Source of the DNA: JBPYCR01 sp051846915 | GTDB taxonomy: Bacteria > Bacillota > Bacilli > Bacillales > Amphibacillaceae | DNA length: 8,490 nt | Reading direction: 5' to 3' | Assembly: GCF_051846915.1 (NCBI RefSeq) | Contig: NZ_JBPYCR010000061.1 | Location: 1-8,490, forward strand | Part shown: in pieces, positions 1-5,912 of the stretch | Numbering within the stretch: position 1 is the first letter of the stretch | Layout: the number at the start of each line of letters is the position of its first letter | Translations under genes and position numbers: made by a program | The notes under the pieces: generated by a model | Databases searched by the model: none | Told to the model about the DNA's origin: nothing | What the model saw: only the letters and a program-made list of their open reading frames with translations

Positions 1-1
1 T

Positions 2-166
2 GGAAACCGTCATATATATGGACGCAGCGTTTCAAAAGCTTGGCGCCTACTTGAATTTAAACAAATGTTGTCGTTGTATCCAAGTATTAAATGTATAATT
101 TTACCAAATGGACAGTGCCACTTTTATCAGGCTATTTGCTTTTTTGTCTTAAAGGGAAATGAGTAA
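2..166 (+). CDS. Possible 3' end of an unidentified gene (partial)
   Basis: An open frame enters from the left edge and runs for 54 codons to a TAA at 164-166. The visible peptide contains YGRSVSKAWRLLEF and, near its end, YPSIKCIILPNGQCHFYQA. It is moderately rich in aromatic residues and cysteine and has no clear membrane segment. I do not recognise a family. It could be the C-terminus of a real protein cut by the window edge, a decayed gene, or chance: 54 codons without a stop is not strong evidence in DNA of this composition. No convincing terminator follows it. Only the start of the frame lying outside the window would settle the matter. Confidence 0.25.
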   Translation, partial: GNRHIYGRSVSKAWRLLEFKQMLSLYPSIKCIILPNGQCHFYQAICFFVLKGNE

Positions 167-379
167 TTTACTGAATAATCTAAACATATTTATGCAACGC
201 TAGTGACTTTCGAATGAAAAGTAGCATAGCATTATAGAAAGCGTATTGTTATATTGGATTGAATATATCCTCCTTAAATAGGGATTATGCCAGTAAGGAA
301 ATGTTCCGGTCACGAAGTAAGCTACCGCGTGCCCAAATGGGAAGAAGGTGAGTCAAGTCCTTAATTATGTGTAATTTAA
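167..379. other. Non-coding stretch left of the IS256 element
   Basis: No supported gene. It is AT-rich and contains a loose inverted repeat around 206-236 and one copy of the hairpin repeat at 297-336 (listed separately). Nothing else in it reads as a promoter, RNA gene or gene remnant with any confidence. Confidence 0.5.
297..336. repeat. Dispersed hairpin repeat, copy A
   Basis: This about 40-nt unit matches copy B at 1800-1840 with a few substitutions and two one-base shifts. Both share ATGTT, CGGTCACG and CCGCGTGCCCAAA blocks. GGTCACG (308-314) can pair with CGTGCCC (328-334) with one mismatch, leaving a 13-nt loop, so the unit could fold as a hairpin, as in REP-type elements. A shared CAAGTCC follows downstream (354-360 here, 1906-1912 on the other side of the IS), suggesting the repeat unit is longer than the core. 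Confidence 0.6.
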
Positions 380-417
380 GATACAAGGTTTTCAACTATT
401 TGTACGGTTTAAGATTT

Positions 418-461
418 AATTTTATTTGGTTTGGAGGGGCCCCTCCAAACCAAATAAAATT
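418..461. repeat. Perfect 44-bp palindrome inside the IS256 left end
   Basis: Two 22-nt arms (418-439 and 440-461) are exact reverse complements with no spacer. The centre is GGAGGGGCCCCTCC and the outer part is AT-rich. It lies between the transposase stop (510-512) and the left inverted repeat. As RNA it would give a very stable stem, and as DNA a possible cruciform. A TTTT at 460-463 follows it on the plus strand, so it could stop transcription entering the element from the left. On the minus strand no T-run follows, so it is not a standard terminator for the transposase. Confidence 0.85.
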
Positions 462-509
462 TTGCGTCCGAAATTCCCACCTAGCTCCACTAATTCTGTC
501 GGATAGTTA

Positions 510-1688
510 TTAGTCTTTTGTACGATAAAAAAATTTTTTCCCACCTATGTCCATTGTTTCCTCTCGGTCCATGAGTACCGCACCTATTAGTCGGAATGCA
601 GATTCTTCATTAGGAAAGATTCGGATGATACTTTCTCTTTTCCTCACTTCCGAATTCAACCGTTCTAACACGTTTGTAGTTCGGATATGGACGTGTGTAT
701 CTTTATCTTCTGCATAAAATTGAATGGCATCTTCATAACCTGCATCAAGCGTCTCAATGGCTTTTATATATTTCTTATCTTCTTCAAATTTTACTATAAA
801 CTCATCTTTTAACATCCTGGAAATTGTTTGTGTAGGCGCTTTGAAAATTTCCTTCAAATGTTCCCGGGCTTCTTTAGAGCCTTTCTTCGGTATTGTTTGA
901 ATGATATTCCTCAGAAAGTGTACAGTACAACGTTGCCAGCTCACATTAAGAAATTTTTCCATTATAGCTGCTTTTAAGCCTTCATGAGCATCAGATATTA
1001 CTAATTTAGGGGGCTGTAGACCTCTGGCTATTAAGGATTCAAAGAACTCATTCCACGTTTTTTGGGATTCATTTCCCGCAACTTTGAAGCCTAGAATTTC
1101 TCTTTTATCTTGACTATTCACGCCTAAAGCAATATAAACAGCTTTCGATACTACTCTGTGATATTCACGAACTTTAATGTACATCGCATCCACATAGATG
1201 TAATTATAATATTGTCGATCCAAAGGCTTTTGCGTCCAACTGTTTACAATGGGGTCGAGCTTCTTCGTAAGCTCGGAAACCATGGATTTAGAAACATTCT
1301 CTCCACAAAGTTGCTCAACAATTTTAGAAACTTTCCTAGTAGAAACCCCGCTAATAACCATTTCCAACATGGAAAGCAAGAAAGCTTTATCACAGCGTTG
1401 ATACTTCTCAAAGATAGCCGTTGAAAACTCCCCACTACGCGTACGGGGTACTTTTAATGTAACTTTTCCAACGTTCACAATTAAGTCTCTTGTATAGTAT
1501 CCGTTCCTGTAATCATGACGGTCTTCGCTTCGCTCATGGGATGTGTTTTTCATATACTTGTCTCTTTCCATTTCCATGTATTGGTTGAATAACACAACGA
1601 TTGAAGATTTCAACACGTCATTTAGATCGGATTGCATCACTTCAGCTTTTATTTGATCGAAATCTAGGTTAAACTGTAATTGGGTCAT
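510..1688 (-). CDS. IS256-family DDE transposase (mutator type)
   Basis: This 392-residue protein is full length for the IS256/MULE-type transposase family, which cuts and pastes its own element through a DDE active site. The likely catalytic residues are D167 in YVDAMYIKV, D233 in LVISDAHEGL and E342 in NVLERLNSEVRKRE. The family-typical WQRCTVHFLRN block (residues 251-261, with C254 and H257) precedes an all-helical insertion, and the N-terminal part (about 1-150) is the usual helical DNA-binding region. The ATG at 1686-1688 is preceded by AGGAGG (1697-1702) at 8 nt, supporting this start. No frameshift or stop interrupts the frame, so the enzyme looks functional. The gene is alone in the element and faces away from murG. 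Confidence 0.95.
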   Translation of the reverse strand: MTQLQFNLDFDQIKAEVMQSDLNDVLKSSIVVLFNQYMEMERDKYMKNTSHERSEDRHDYRNGYYTRDLIVNVGKVTLKVPRTRSGEFSTAIFEKYQRCDKAFLLSMLEMVISGVSTRKVSKIVEQLCGENVSKSMVSELTKKLDPIVNSWTQKPLDRQYYNYIYVDAMYIKVREYHRVVSKAVYIALGVNSQDKREILGFKVAGNESQKTWNEFFESLIARGLQPPKLVISDAHEGLKAAIMEKFLNVSWQRCTVHFLRNIIQTIPKKGSKEAREHLKEIFKAPTQTISRMLKDEFIVKFEEDKKYIKAIETLDAGYEDAIQFYAEDKDTHVHIRTTNVLERLNSEVRKRESIIRIFPNEESAFRLIGAVLMDREETMDIGGKKFFYRTKD

Positions 1689-1794
1689 TATTAATTCCTC
1701 CTACACTGTTATCGTCGTTGAAAACATTGTATCACAAGGAATTAATATGGCCCTTTTTTGTTTATCCCTTTTACACAATAATACGGACTTAATC

Positions 1795-1841
1795 GAAAAG
1801 GGAATGTTTCGGTCACGTAAGAAGCCGCCGCGTGCCCAAAA
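1795..1841. repeat. Dispersed hairpin repeat, copy B
   Basis: Its first 24 nt (1795-1818) recur exactly at 1847-1870 in copy C, and its full core matches copy A at 297-336. GGTCACG (1811-1817) can pair with CGTGCCC (1831-1837) with one mismatch. This is the longest and probably most complete copy of the unit on this side of the IS. Confidence 0.7.
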
Positions 1842-1846
1842 TAGAG

Positions 1847-1880
1847 GAAAAGGGAATGTTTCGGTCACGTGGCCCAAAAA
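1847..1880. repeat. Dispersed hairpin repeat, copy C (short form)
   Basis: It starts with the same 24 nt as copy B, offset by exactly 52 nt, then jumps directly to GGCCCAAAA. The 13-14 nt that form the loop side in copies A and B are missing. The result, GGTCACGTGGCC at 1863-1874, is a near-perfect compact palindrome. This reads as an internal deletion that collapsed the hairpin. Confidence 0.65.
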
Positions 1881-1917
1881 TCGCCGTGATCAAGGGAACT
1901 TCGACCAAGTCCGACAC

Positions 1918-1938
1918 GTCCAAGTACCGTCCAAGTAC
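1918..1938. repeat. Tandem 10-mer GTCCAAGTAC x2
   Basis: GTCCAAGTAC occurs at 1918-1927 and again at 1929-1938, separated by one C. It lies just after repeat copy C and may be part of a longer repeat unit, since a related CCAAGTCC sits at 1905-1912. Confidence 0.5.
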
Positions 1939-2324
1939 TGTAGCTACACTTTCGTCCCACCGTAAAATTATGTTGAAACATCAAATCACCACATCCTATG
2001 GAAGTGCCTAGCCTTGCTTCTCTGGCCTTCATGTATTTAAGGAACTTCTACTAAACCGCCCATGTCGTGTGGGAAACGAATAAATTAATACCCCCTATAC
2101 ATGCCCGGTGCTCGGGAGCTCGTGCCGCCTTGAATATCTTTTTTCTCGTTTTATGTAGTATCTTTACAAAATGAAGATTTGCTTATAACATAGTTGGTTC
2201 ATGGGGTGTGAACACGCTCTATTAGAGTAAGTGTAATCGGAATCAAGAAATCGTACATAATTTCAATTTTTCCTTTTGTTAATTACGTTTCATGCATTTG
2301 CTTCCTTCTTTGCTCGTAAATTTA

Positions 2325-2330
2325 TATAAT
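2325..2330 (+). promoter_or_regulatory. Probable -10 box of the murG promoter
   Basis: A consensus TATAAT lies 47 nt before the chosen murG ATG. The best -35 at 17-nt spacing is TTCCTT (2302-2307), which is weak; a TTGCTT at 2298-2303 is 21 nt away, too far. Transcription would start near 2337, giving a leader of about 40 nt. That agrees with the downstream ATG start rather than the GTG at 2342, which would be almost leaderless. Confidence 0.45.
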
Positions 2331-2377
2331 GGTATTGTACCGTGAAAAGGCCTGAAAACAGAAAGGATTTACATAAT

Positions 2378-3448
2378 ATGAAAAAGAAGCACATTCTTTT
2401 CACAGGTGGCGGAACTGCCGGTCATGTCATCGTGAATTTAGCTTTAATTCCCTTCTTTCAGCAAGAAGGATGGAAAGTCAATTATATAGGATCCCATCAA
2501 GGGATTGAGCGGGAATTAATTGGACAATTGAACAATGTTACGTATCATCCGATCGCAACGGGTAAATTACGACGTTACATGTCAATTGAAAACTTAAAAG
2601 ATCCTTTTAAAGTGATGAAAGGAGTTATGCAAGCGTGGCGCGTTATTAAAAAGGAGAAACCGTCCATCGTGTTTTCCAAAGGTGGTTTCGTATCTGTTCC
2701 TGTTGTCATTGCTGCAAAATTAAGCGGAGTTCCTACCGTTATTCACGAATCCGATTTTACACCGGGGCTTGCGAACAAAATAGCGATTCCATTTGCAAAA
2801 AAAGTATTGGCCACATTTCCGGAAACCGTCAAAAATTTACCAGAAAAGAAGGCTGTATACGTAGGGGCGGTCATTCGTGAGGAACTCTTTCAAGGGAAGC
2901 TTGTAAAAGGCTTTTCTCTATCCGGTTTTAAAAATGCGAAACCTGTTTTACTTATAATGGGTGGCAGCGGTGGATCCCAAAAAATAAATGAAATAGTGAG
3001 GGCAGGTTTGGATAAACTTTTACCGAAGTATCAAATCATTCACATTTGTGGAAAGGGAAATGTCGATGAACAGTTGATAAAAAAGGGATATACACAATTT
3101 GAATATGTAAATGATGAATTAAAAGATTTGTTTGCTATAACCGATTATGTCGTCTCCCGGGCAGGTTCAAATGCTATATTTGAGTTTCTTGCACTTCATA
3201 TTCCAATGCTGCTTATTCCGTTGTCACGCGCAGCGAGCAGAGGCGATCAAATAGTCAATGCAAAATCATTTAAAGAAAGTGGTTATGCTCATGTGCTTGA
3301 AGAGGAAAAGTTAAACGAAGAAACGTTTCTCCATGCAATTTCCAACTTAACAAAGTCTGGTCCTGTGCTAGTGGATCAGATGAAAAAGTATGAAAGTCAA
3401 AAAGCAAAAGACCTAGTAATTAATATTATTAAAGAAACGAGTAAATAA
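2378..3448 (+). CDS. murG: MurG, lipid II synthase (UDP-GlcNAc:lipid I GlcNAc transferase)
   Basis: MurG adds GlcNAc from UDP-GlcNAc to undecaprenyl-PP-MurNAc-pentapeptide (lipid I) on the inner face of the membrane, giving lipid II for peptidoglycan. The chosen ATG follows GAAAGGA (2361-2367) at 10 nt. A GTG at 2342 would add 12 residues but has no ribosome binding site. The 356-residue product has the two-domain GT-B layout: GGGTAGH (10-16) in the N-terminal glycine loop, FSKGGFVSVP (99-108), HESDFTPGLANK (123-134), the second glycine loop MGGSGGS (194-200), SRAGSNAIFEF (260-270) and SRGDQIVNA (287-295). The SRGDQ form, VNLAL after the first loop, and the length resemble staphylococcal MurG from memory. 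It stands alone, not inside an mra/mur/div cluster, so it could be the only murG, as in Staphylococcus, or a second copy. Confidence 0.93.
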   Translation: MKKKHILFTGGGTAGHVIVNLALIPFFQQEGWKVNYIGSHQGIERELIGQLNNVTYHPIATGKLRRYMSIENLKDPFKVMKGVMQAWRVIKKEKPSIVFSKGGFVSVPVVIAAKLSGVPTVIHESDFTPGLANKIAIPFAKKVLATFPETVKNLPEKKAVYVGAVIREELFQGKLVKGFSLSGFKNAKPVLLIMGGSGGSQKINEIVRAGLDKLLPKYQIIHICGKGNVDEQLIKKGYTQFEYVNDELKDLFAITDYVVSRAGSNAIFEFLALHIPMLLIPLSRAASRGDQIVNAKSFKESGYAHVLEEEKLNEETFLHAISNLTKSGPVLVDQMKKYESQKAKDLVINIIKETSK

Positions 3449-3470
3449 GAATCGTAAAAAGAACACAATT

Positions 3471-3501
3471 GAACTTCCTTGACTTAAGTCATAGGAGGTT
3501 C
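3471..3501. terminator. Hairpin between the convergent murG and ger genes
   Basis: GAACTTCCT (3471-3479) pairs with AGGAGGTTC (3493-3501) with one G-T pair. The inside is the 12-nt palindrome TGACTTAAGTCA plus one extra T. It begins 22 nt after the murG stop. Neither strand has a T-run directly after the stem; on the minus strand a T5 comes only 10 nt later. It may act as a weak bidirectional terminator for both converging units. Confidence 0.4.
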
Positions 3502-3531
3502 GATTCGTCTGATCTGGAACTGCTGCTTGCT

Positions 3532-3547
3532 AAGGAAATTATTCCTT
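3532..3547. repeat. Small AT-rich hairpin downstream of gerC homologue
   Basis: AAGGAA and TTCCTT form a perfect 6-bp stem with a 4-nt loop, followed on the plus strand by loosely T-rich DNA. It could help stop read-through between the converging genes, but it is weak by itself. Confidence 0.25.
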
Positions 3548-3659
3548 TGAGTTGATTTAGTTTTGATAGTGATTTTTTACAAAAAAGCGTAATCTCTAAT
3601 GCACCCGCATTCTTTTCTAAAATTTTTACCATCGTCTGCCAATAATGGCTGTGACAGTT

Positions 3660-4793
3660 CTACTCCCATTCGCCATGATGAATGACATTCGCCTTCAATT
3701 TAACGTCAATTTTACTGTTCGGATATTTTTCTCTCCATTCTTTATCGGATAACTCCCCATTCTTTGTATGCTTACGGTAGATCGCTCCATAACCGAGCGG
3801 GTCTGCATTCAGTTCTATTAATTGAGCGAGCATTTTTTCGAACTGTGCCGTTAATTTTTTGTTGATCTCTTTTTCCAGTAAAGGTACTATTCCTTTTTTA
3901 TCCATTATAAGCATTTCGGAAAGTTCAAGTACGTTTAAGTCCATATTGATCTCGGTAAGGAAACTAGGTTCATTTTTATCTTTTAATGTTATCGTTGCAT
4001 TACCTGCAATAATCCCGGAAGCAATATGCAAGCTTTGTTGATGGGCTCCCGATTGCTTATCTACCATGTAATCCCTAAACGGCTCCAGTGGAACAGTAAC
4101 TTCGACCGGACGATCCTTTACCCGTTTTTCGAATAAATTAATAAGTGTCGTATATTCAATGGATATTTGTCCAACAAATTGATCGTTTTTAAAAATAGCG
4201 ATGGCAGTAATTTCCGGTATATTCTCTTCCGTCAGTTCAAATATTGGCAAGATAGGATCTTTGCCTACATCGTGTAAATGGGTAACAAATTTGCTGAACG
4301 TCACTTTTGGAAAAATCTTGTCACGTGCTTTTTTTTCGATTATTTCAAAAAGAAATTGCCCGACATTGTTTTGTTGCATGCTTTTCTCTTGTAGTTCCAA
4401 TATTTCTTTTGCGGTCGTATTGCTCACTGCCAAATTCATCATATCCGGCACATTGGGATCACGTCCAAGCAAATCCAAATACGGGGATAATCCTTTCTCT
4501 GCCAACTGTTTTCCGTACAATTCCATTTTCAACTTACCGAGTACTAATTCATAATCACTTTGTTTATTTGCGTTTGTGATAGCATGTTTTAATGTATATG
4601 CGCTACCGTAAGCAACACTATTTTCCACCGTTTTTGGTTCGAATTTTAAATATGTGACGGTTGTTTCTATTTTATCTTCTTCCGTCAAATCTATCCCTTG
4701 GCCTGTAATAATACCTAATTCTTCCAAATGATGTGACGGGATACAACCTGTTAATAGCAACAGCATAATTGTCCATCGAAAGTATCTCATCAT
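3660..4793 (-). CDS. Ger(x)C family germinant-receptor lipoprotein, C subunit
   Basis: This is the C subunit of a GerA-type nutrient germinant receptor, anchored by lipid to the outer face of the spore inner membrane and needed for receptor function. The 377-residue product starts MMRYFRW, followed by a hydrophobic stretch and the lipobox LTGC, making C17 the predicted lipidated residue. The rest is soluble, as in the family, with the expected GIITGQGID-like strand right after the cysteine (27-35) and a C-terminal half typical of Ger(x)C proteins. Family members I recall usually have CWD or similar after lipidation; here it is CIPSHH. The ATG overlaps the stop of the B gene (ATGA at 4790-4793), so translation is probably coupled. 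The ribosome site is weak (AAGGACGTGG). The next ATG (4788-4790) is an equally possible start. Confidence 0.9.
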   Translation of the reverse strand: MMRYFRWTIMLLLLTGCIPSHHLEELGIITGQGIDLTEEDKIETTVTYLKFEPKTVENSVAYGSAYTLKHAITNANKQSDYELVLGKLKMELYGKQLAEKGLSPYLDLLGRDPNVPDMMNLAVSNTTAKEILELQEKSMQQNNVGQFLFEIIEKKARDKIFPKVTFSKFVTHLHDVGKDPILPIFELTEENIPEITAIAIFKNDQFVGQISIEYTTLINLFEKRVKDRPVEVTVPLEPFRDYMVDKQSGAHQQSLHIASGIIAGNATITLKDKNEPSFLTEINMDLNVLELSEMLIMDKKGIVPLLEKEINKKLTAQFEKMLAQLIELNADPLGYGAIYRKHTKNGELSDKEWREKYPNSKIDVKLKANVIHHGEWE

Positions 4794-5902
4794 TTTCCAC
4801 GTCCTTTTTTCTTTTGGCCCTTTTTCTTTAGTACAACGAATGGGAGCAAAATAAGCGGATAGATGTATATAAGTCCTATGCCTACTATAGAGACAATTTC
4901 TTGTAACCGATCGATTAAATGACTTGACTTAATAAAACTTGCCAAAATTAGAATGGAAATTGCAGCAATATATAAGGTGATTCTTTGCGGAATATTATAT
5001 AACCGTTTCATCCCATACGTCATGCCCCACATTAATATCACATTGGTCGGAATAACGAGCATCATCCATTCGACAACAACGATATAATCAATACGTTCTA
5101 AAAATGTATAGGCAACACTTTTGAATAACGTTAATACCGTCCATTCGACATTTTTAATATCCTGTAGGCTGTAATAACCGATTACAATCATTGTTGTGAG
5201 TAACAAGATAAAAACCGAATAACTAATACCTAATATCACCGGCCATTTCGCTTTCTCTTTATTACTGACGAATGGATAAATCAAAAACAGTATTTCAAAG
5301 CCTGATAAAGGAGGTGTTGATGCCTTGATTCCTTTCAACAATTCAGGAGCCCCCGTATGAAACATGGGAAGTAAATGATCCCAATCCATTCGCGAAATCG
5401 GATCGTATAAGAGCAGGAGAAGCCATTGGGTGAGAATGAAAAAAAGAAAAGCGACCCCGGTAATTACTCTTAAGCCACCAGTGACGGTATAAACAACCAA
5501 TATTAGAATCAACAGAGCGATTATAAAGGAAGTCATCGTCGGATAAATAAAGATTTGAGAAACTTCGATATAAATGAGTAAAATCAGAAGAAAACTGAAA
5601 TAGAAATAAATCAAGTAGATCGTACCTAACAATCTGCCAATTACTTTACCGAATATATCTACTTGAATACCGAAAATATCCGCATTTTTATATTTTCTTA
5701 AAATATAAAACATCACGAGGATGACGAAAAGGATATAAGCATATGAAATAAGAATAGCAATCCACGCATCTTGTTTTGTAGCGATGAATATATTCTGTGG
5801 CGCATTCAAAACGCCCACTGCAATTTGATTGGTAGATACAATGAAAAATAAATAAAATGCGCGGATTTGAAAGGCTGGCTTTATTTTTAAGTCAATCTCC
5901 AT
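4790..5902 (-). CDS. GerB-type spore germination permease, B subunit
   Basis: This 370-residue, strongly hydrophobic protein has about ten membrane segments and belongs to the endospore germination permease branch of the APC transporter superfamily. In GerA-type receptors the B subunit is thought to bind the nutrient germinant. Segments start at about residues 13, 46, 93, 122, 147, 200, 221, 273, 308 and 335. Family-like blocks include DHLLPMFHTGAPELLKGI (175-192), GFEILFLIYPFV (201-212) and FLERIDYIVVVEWM (267-280). The tail is a basic KKKGQKKKGRGK, expected in the cytoplasm by the positive-inside rule. The start ATG lies 10 nt after the A-subunit stop, and AGGTGAT overlapping that stop serves as the ribosome site. 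Which amino acid or sugar it senses cannot be read from the sequence. Confidence 0.92.
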   Translation of the reverse strand: MEIDLKIKPAFQIRAFYLFFIVSTNQIAVGVLNAPQNIFIATKQDAWIAILISYAYILFVILVMFYILRKYKNADIFGIQVDIFGKVIGRLLGTIYLIYFYFSFLLILLIYIEVSQIFIYPTMTSFIIALLILILVVYTVTGGLRVITGVAFLFFILTQWLLLLLYDPISRMDWDHLLPMFHTGAPELLKGIKASTPPLSGFEILFLIYPFVSNKEKAKWPVILGISYSVFILLLTTMIVIGYYSLQDIKNVEWTVLTLFKSVAYTFLERIDYIVVVEWMMLVIPTNVILMWGMTYGMKRLYNIPQRITLYIAAISILILASFIKSSHLIDRLQEIVSIVGIGLIYIYPLILLPFVVLKKKGQKKKGRGK

Positions 5903-5912
5903 ACTGGATCAC

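Larger units (their letters stand above)
380..1733 (-). mobile_element. IS256-family insertion sequence, complete (about 1354 bp)
   Basis: The ends are defined by a pair of inverted repeats. The left end (380-396) starts GATACAAGGTTTTCAAC, and the complement of the right end (1717-1733) reads GATACAATGTTTTCAAC, so 16 of 17 positions match. The match stops sharply outside 380 and 1733. Total length, a single minus-strand transposase filling most of the element, and ends beginning with G all suit the IS256 family. The 8 or 9 bases outside each end (left ending in taatttaa, right starting with acaaggaa) do not form the target duplication that this family normally makes. Hairpin repeat copies lie on both sides. 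The ends are my call from symmetry only. Confidence 0.75.
1734..2341. other. Non-coding region between the IS256 element and murG
   Basis: About 600 nt without a supported gene. It contains repeat copies B and C (1795-1880), a tandem 10-mer (1918-1938), a short GC-rich patch at 2102-2130 that stands out from the AT-rich surroundings, and the murG promoter region at the right end. A 72-codon plus-strand frame at 1747-1965 reads through the repeats. It has no ribosome binding site and an arginine/lysine-rich translation shaped by the repeats, so I do not call it a gene. Confidence 0.55.

Noticed and set aside
1747..1965. 72-codon plus-strand open frame
   Set aside because: It runs through the hairpin repeats, lacks a ribosome binding site, and its basic peptide is produced by repeat sequence; no domain is visible.
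2163..2189. Second possible promoter upstream of murG (TTTACA and TATAAC)
   Set aside because: Spacing is only 15 nt and it is about 190 nt from the gene; too weak to list as a feature.
2342..2377. GTG start for murG adding 12 residues
   Set aside because: It lies about 5 nt after the predicted transcription start and has no ribosome site; the ATG at 2378 has GAAAGGA at good spacing and gives the usual family length.
3489..3632. 47-codon minus-strand frame after the gerC homologue
   Set aside because: No ribosome site, overlaps the intergenic hairpin, and no recognisable similarity.
4201..4579. Plus-strand open frames of 117 and 90 codons inside the C-subunit gene
   Set aside because: They lie wholly opposite a clear lipoprotein gene, are rich in cysteine and serine as expected for antisense frames, and have no start signals.
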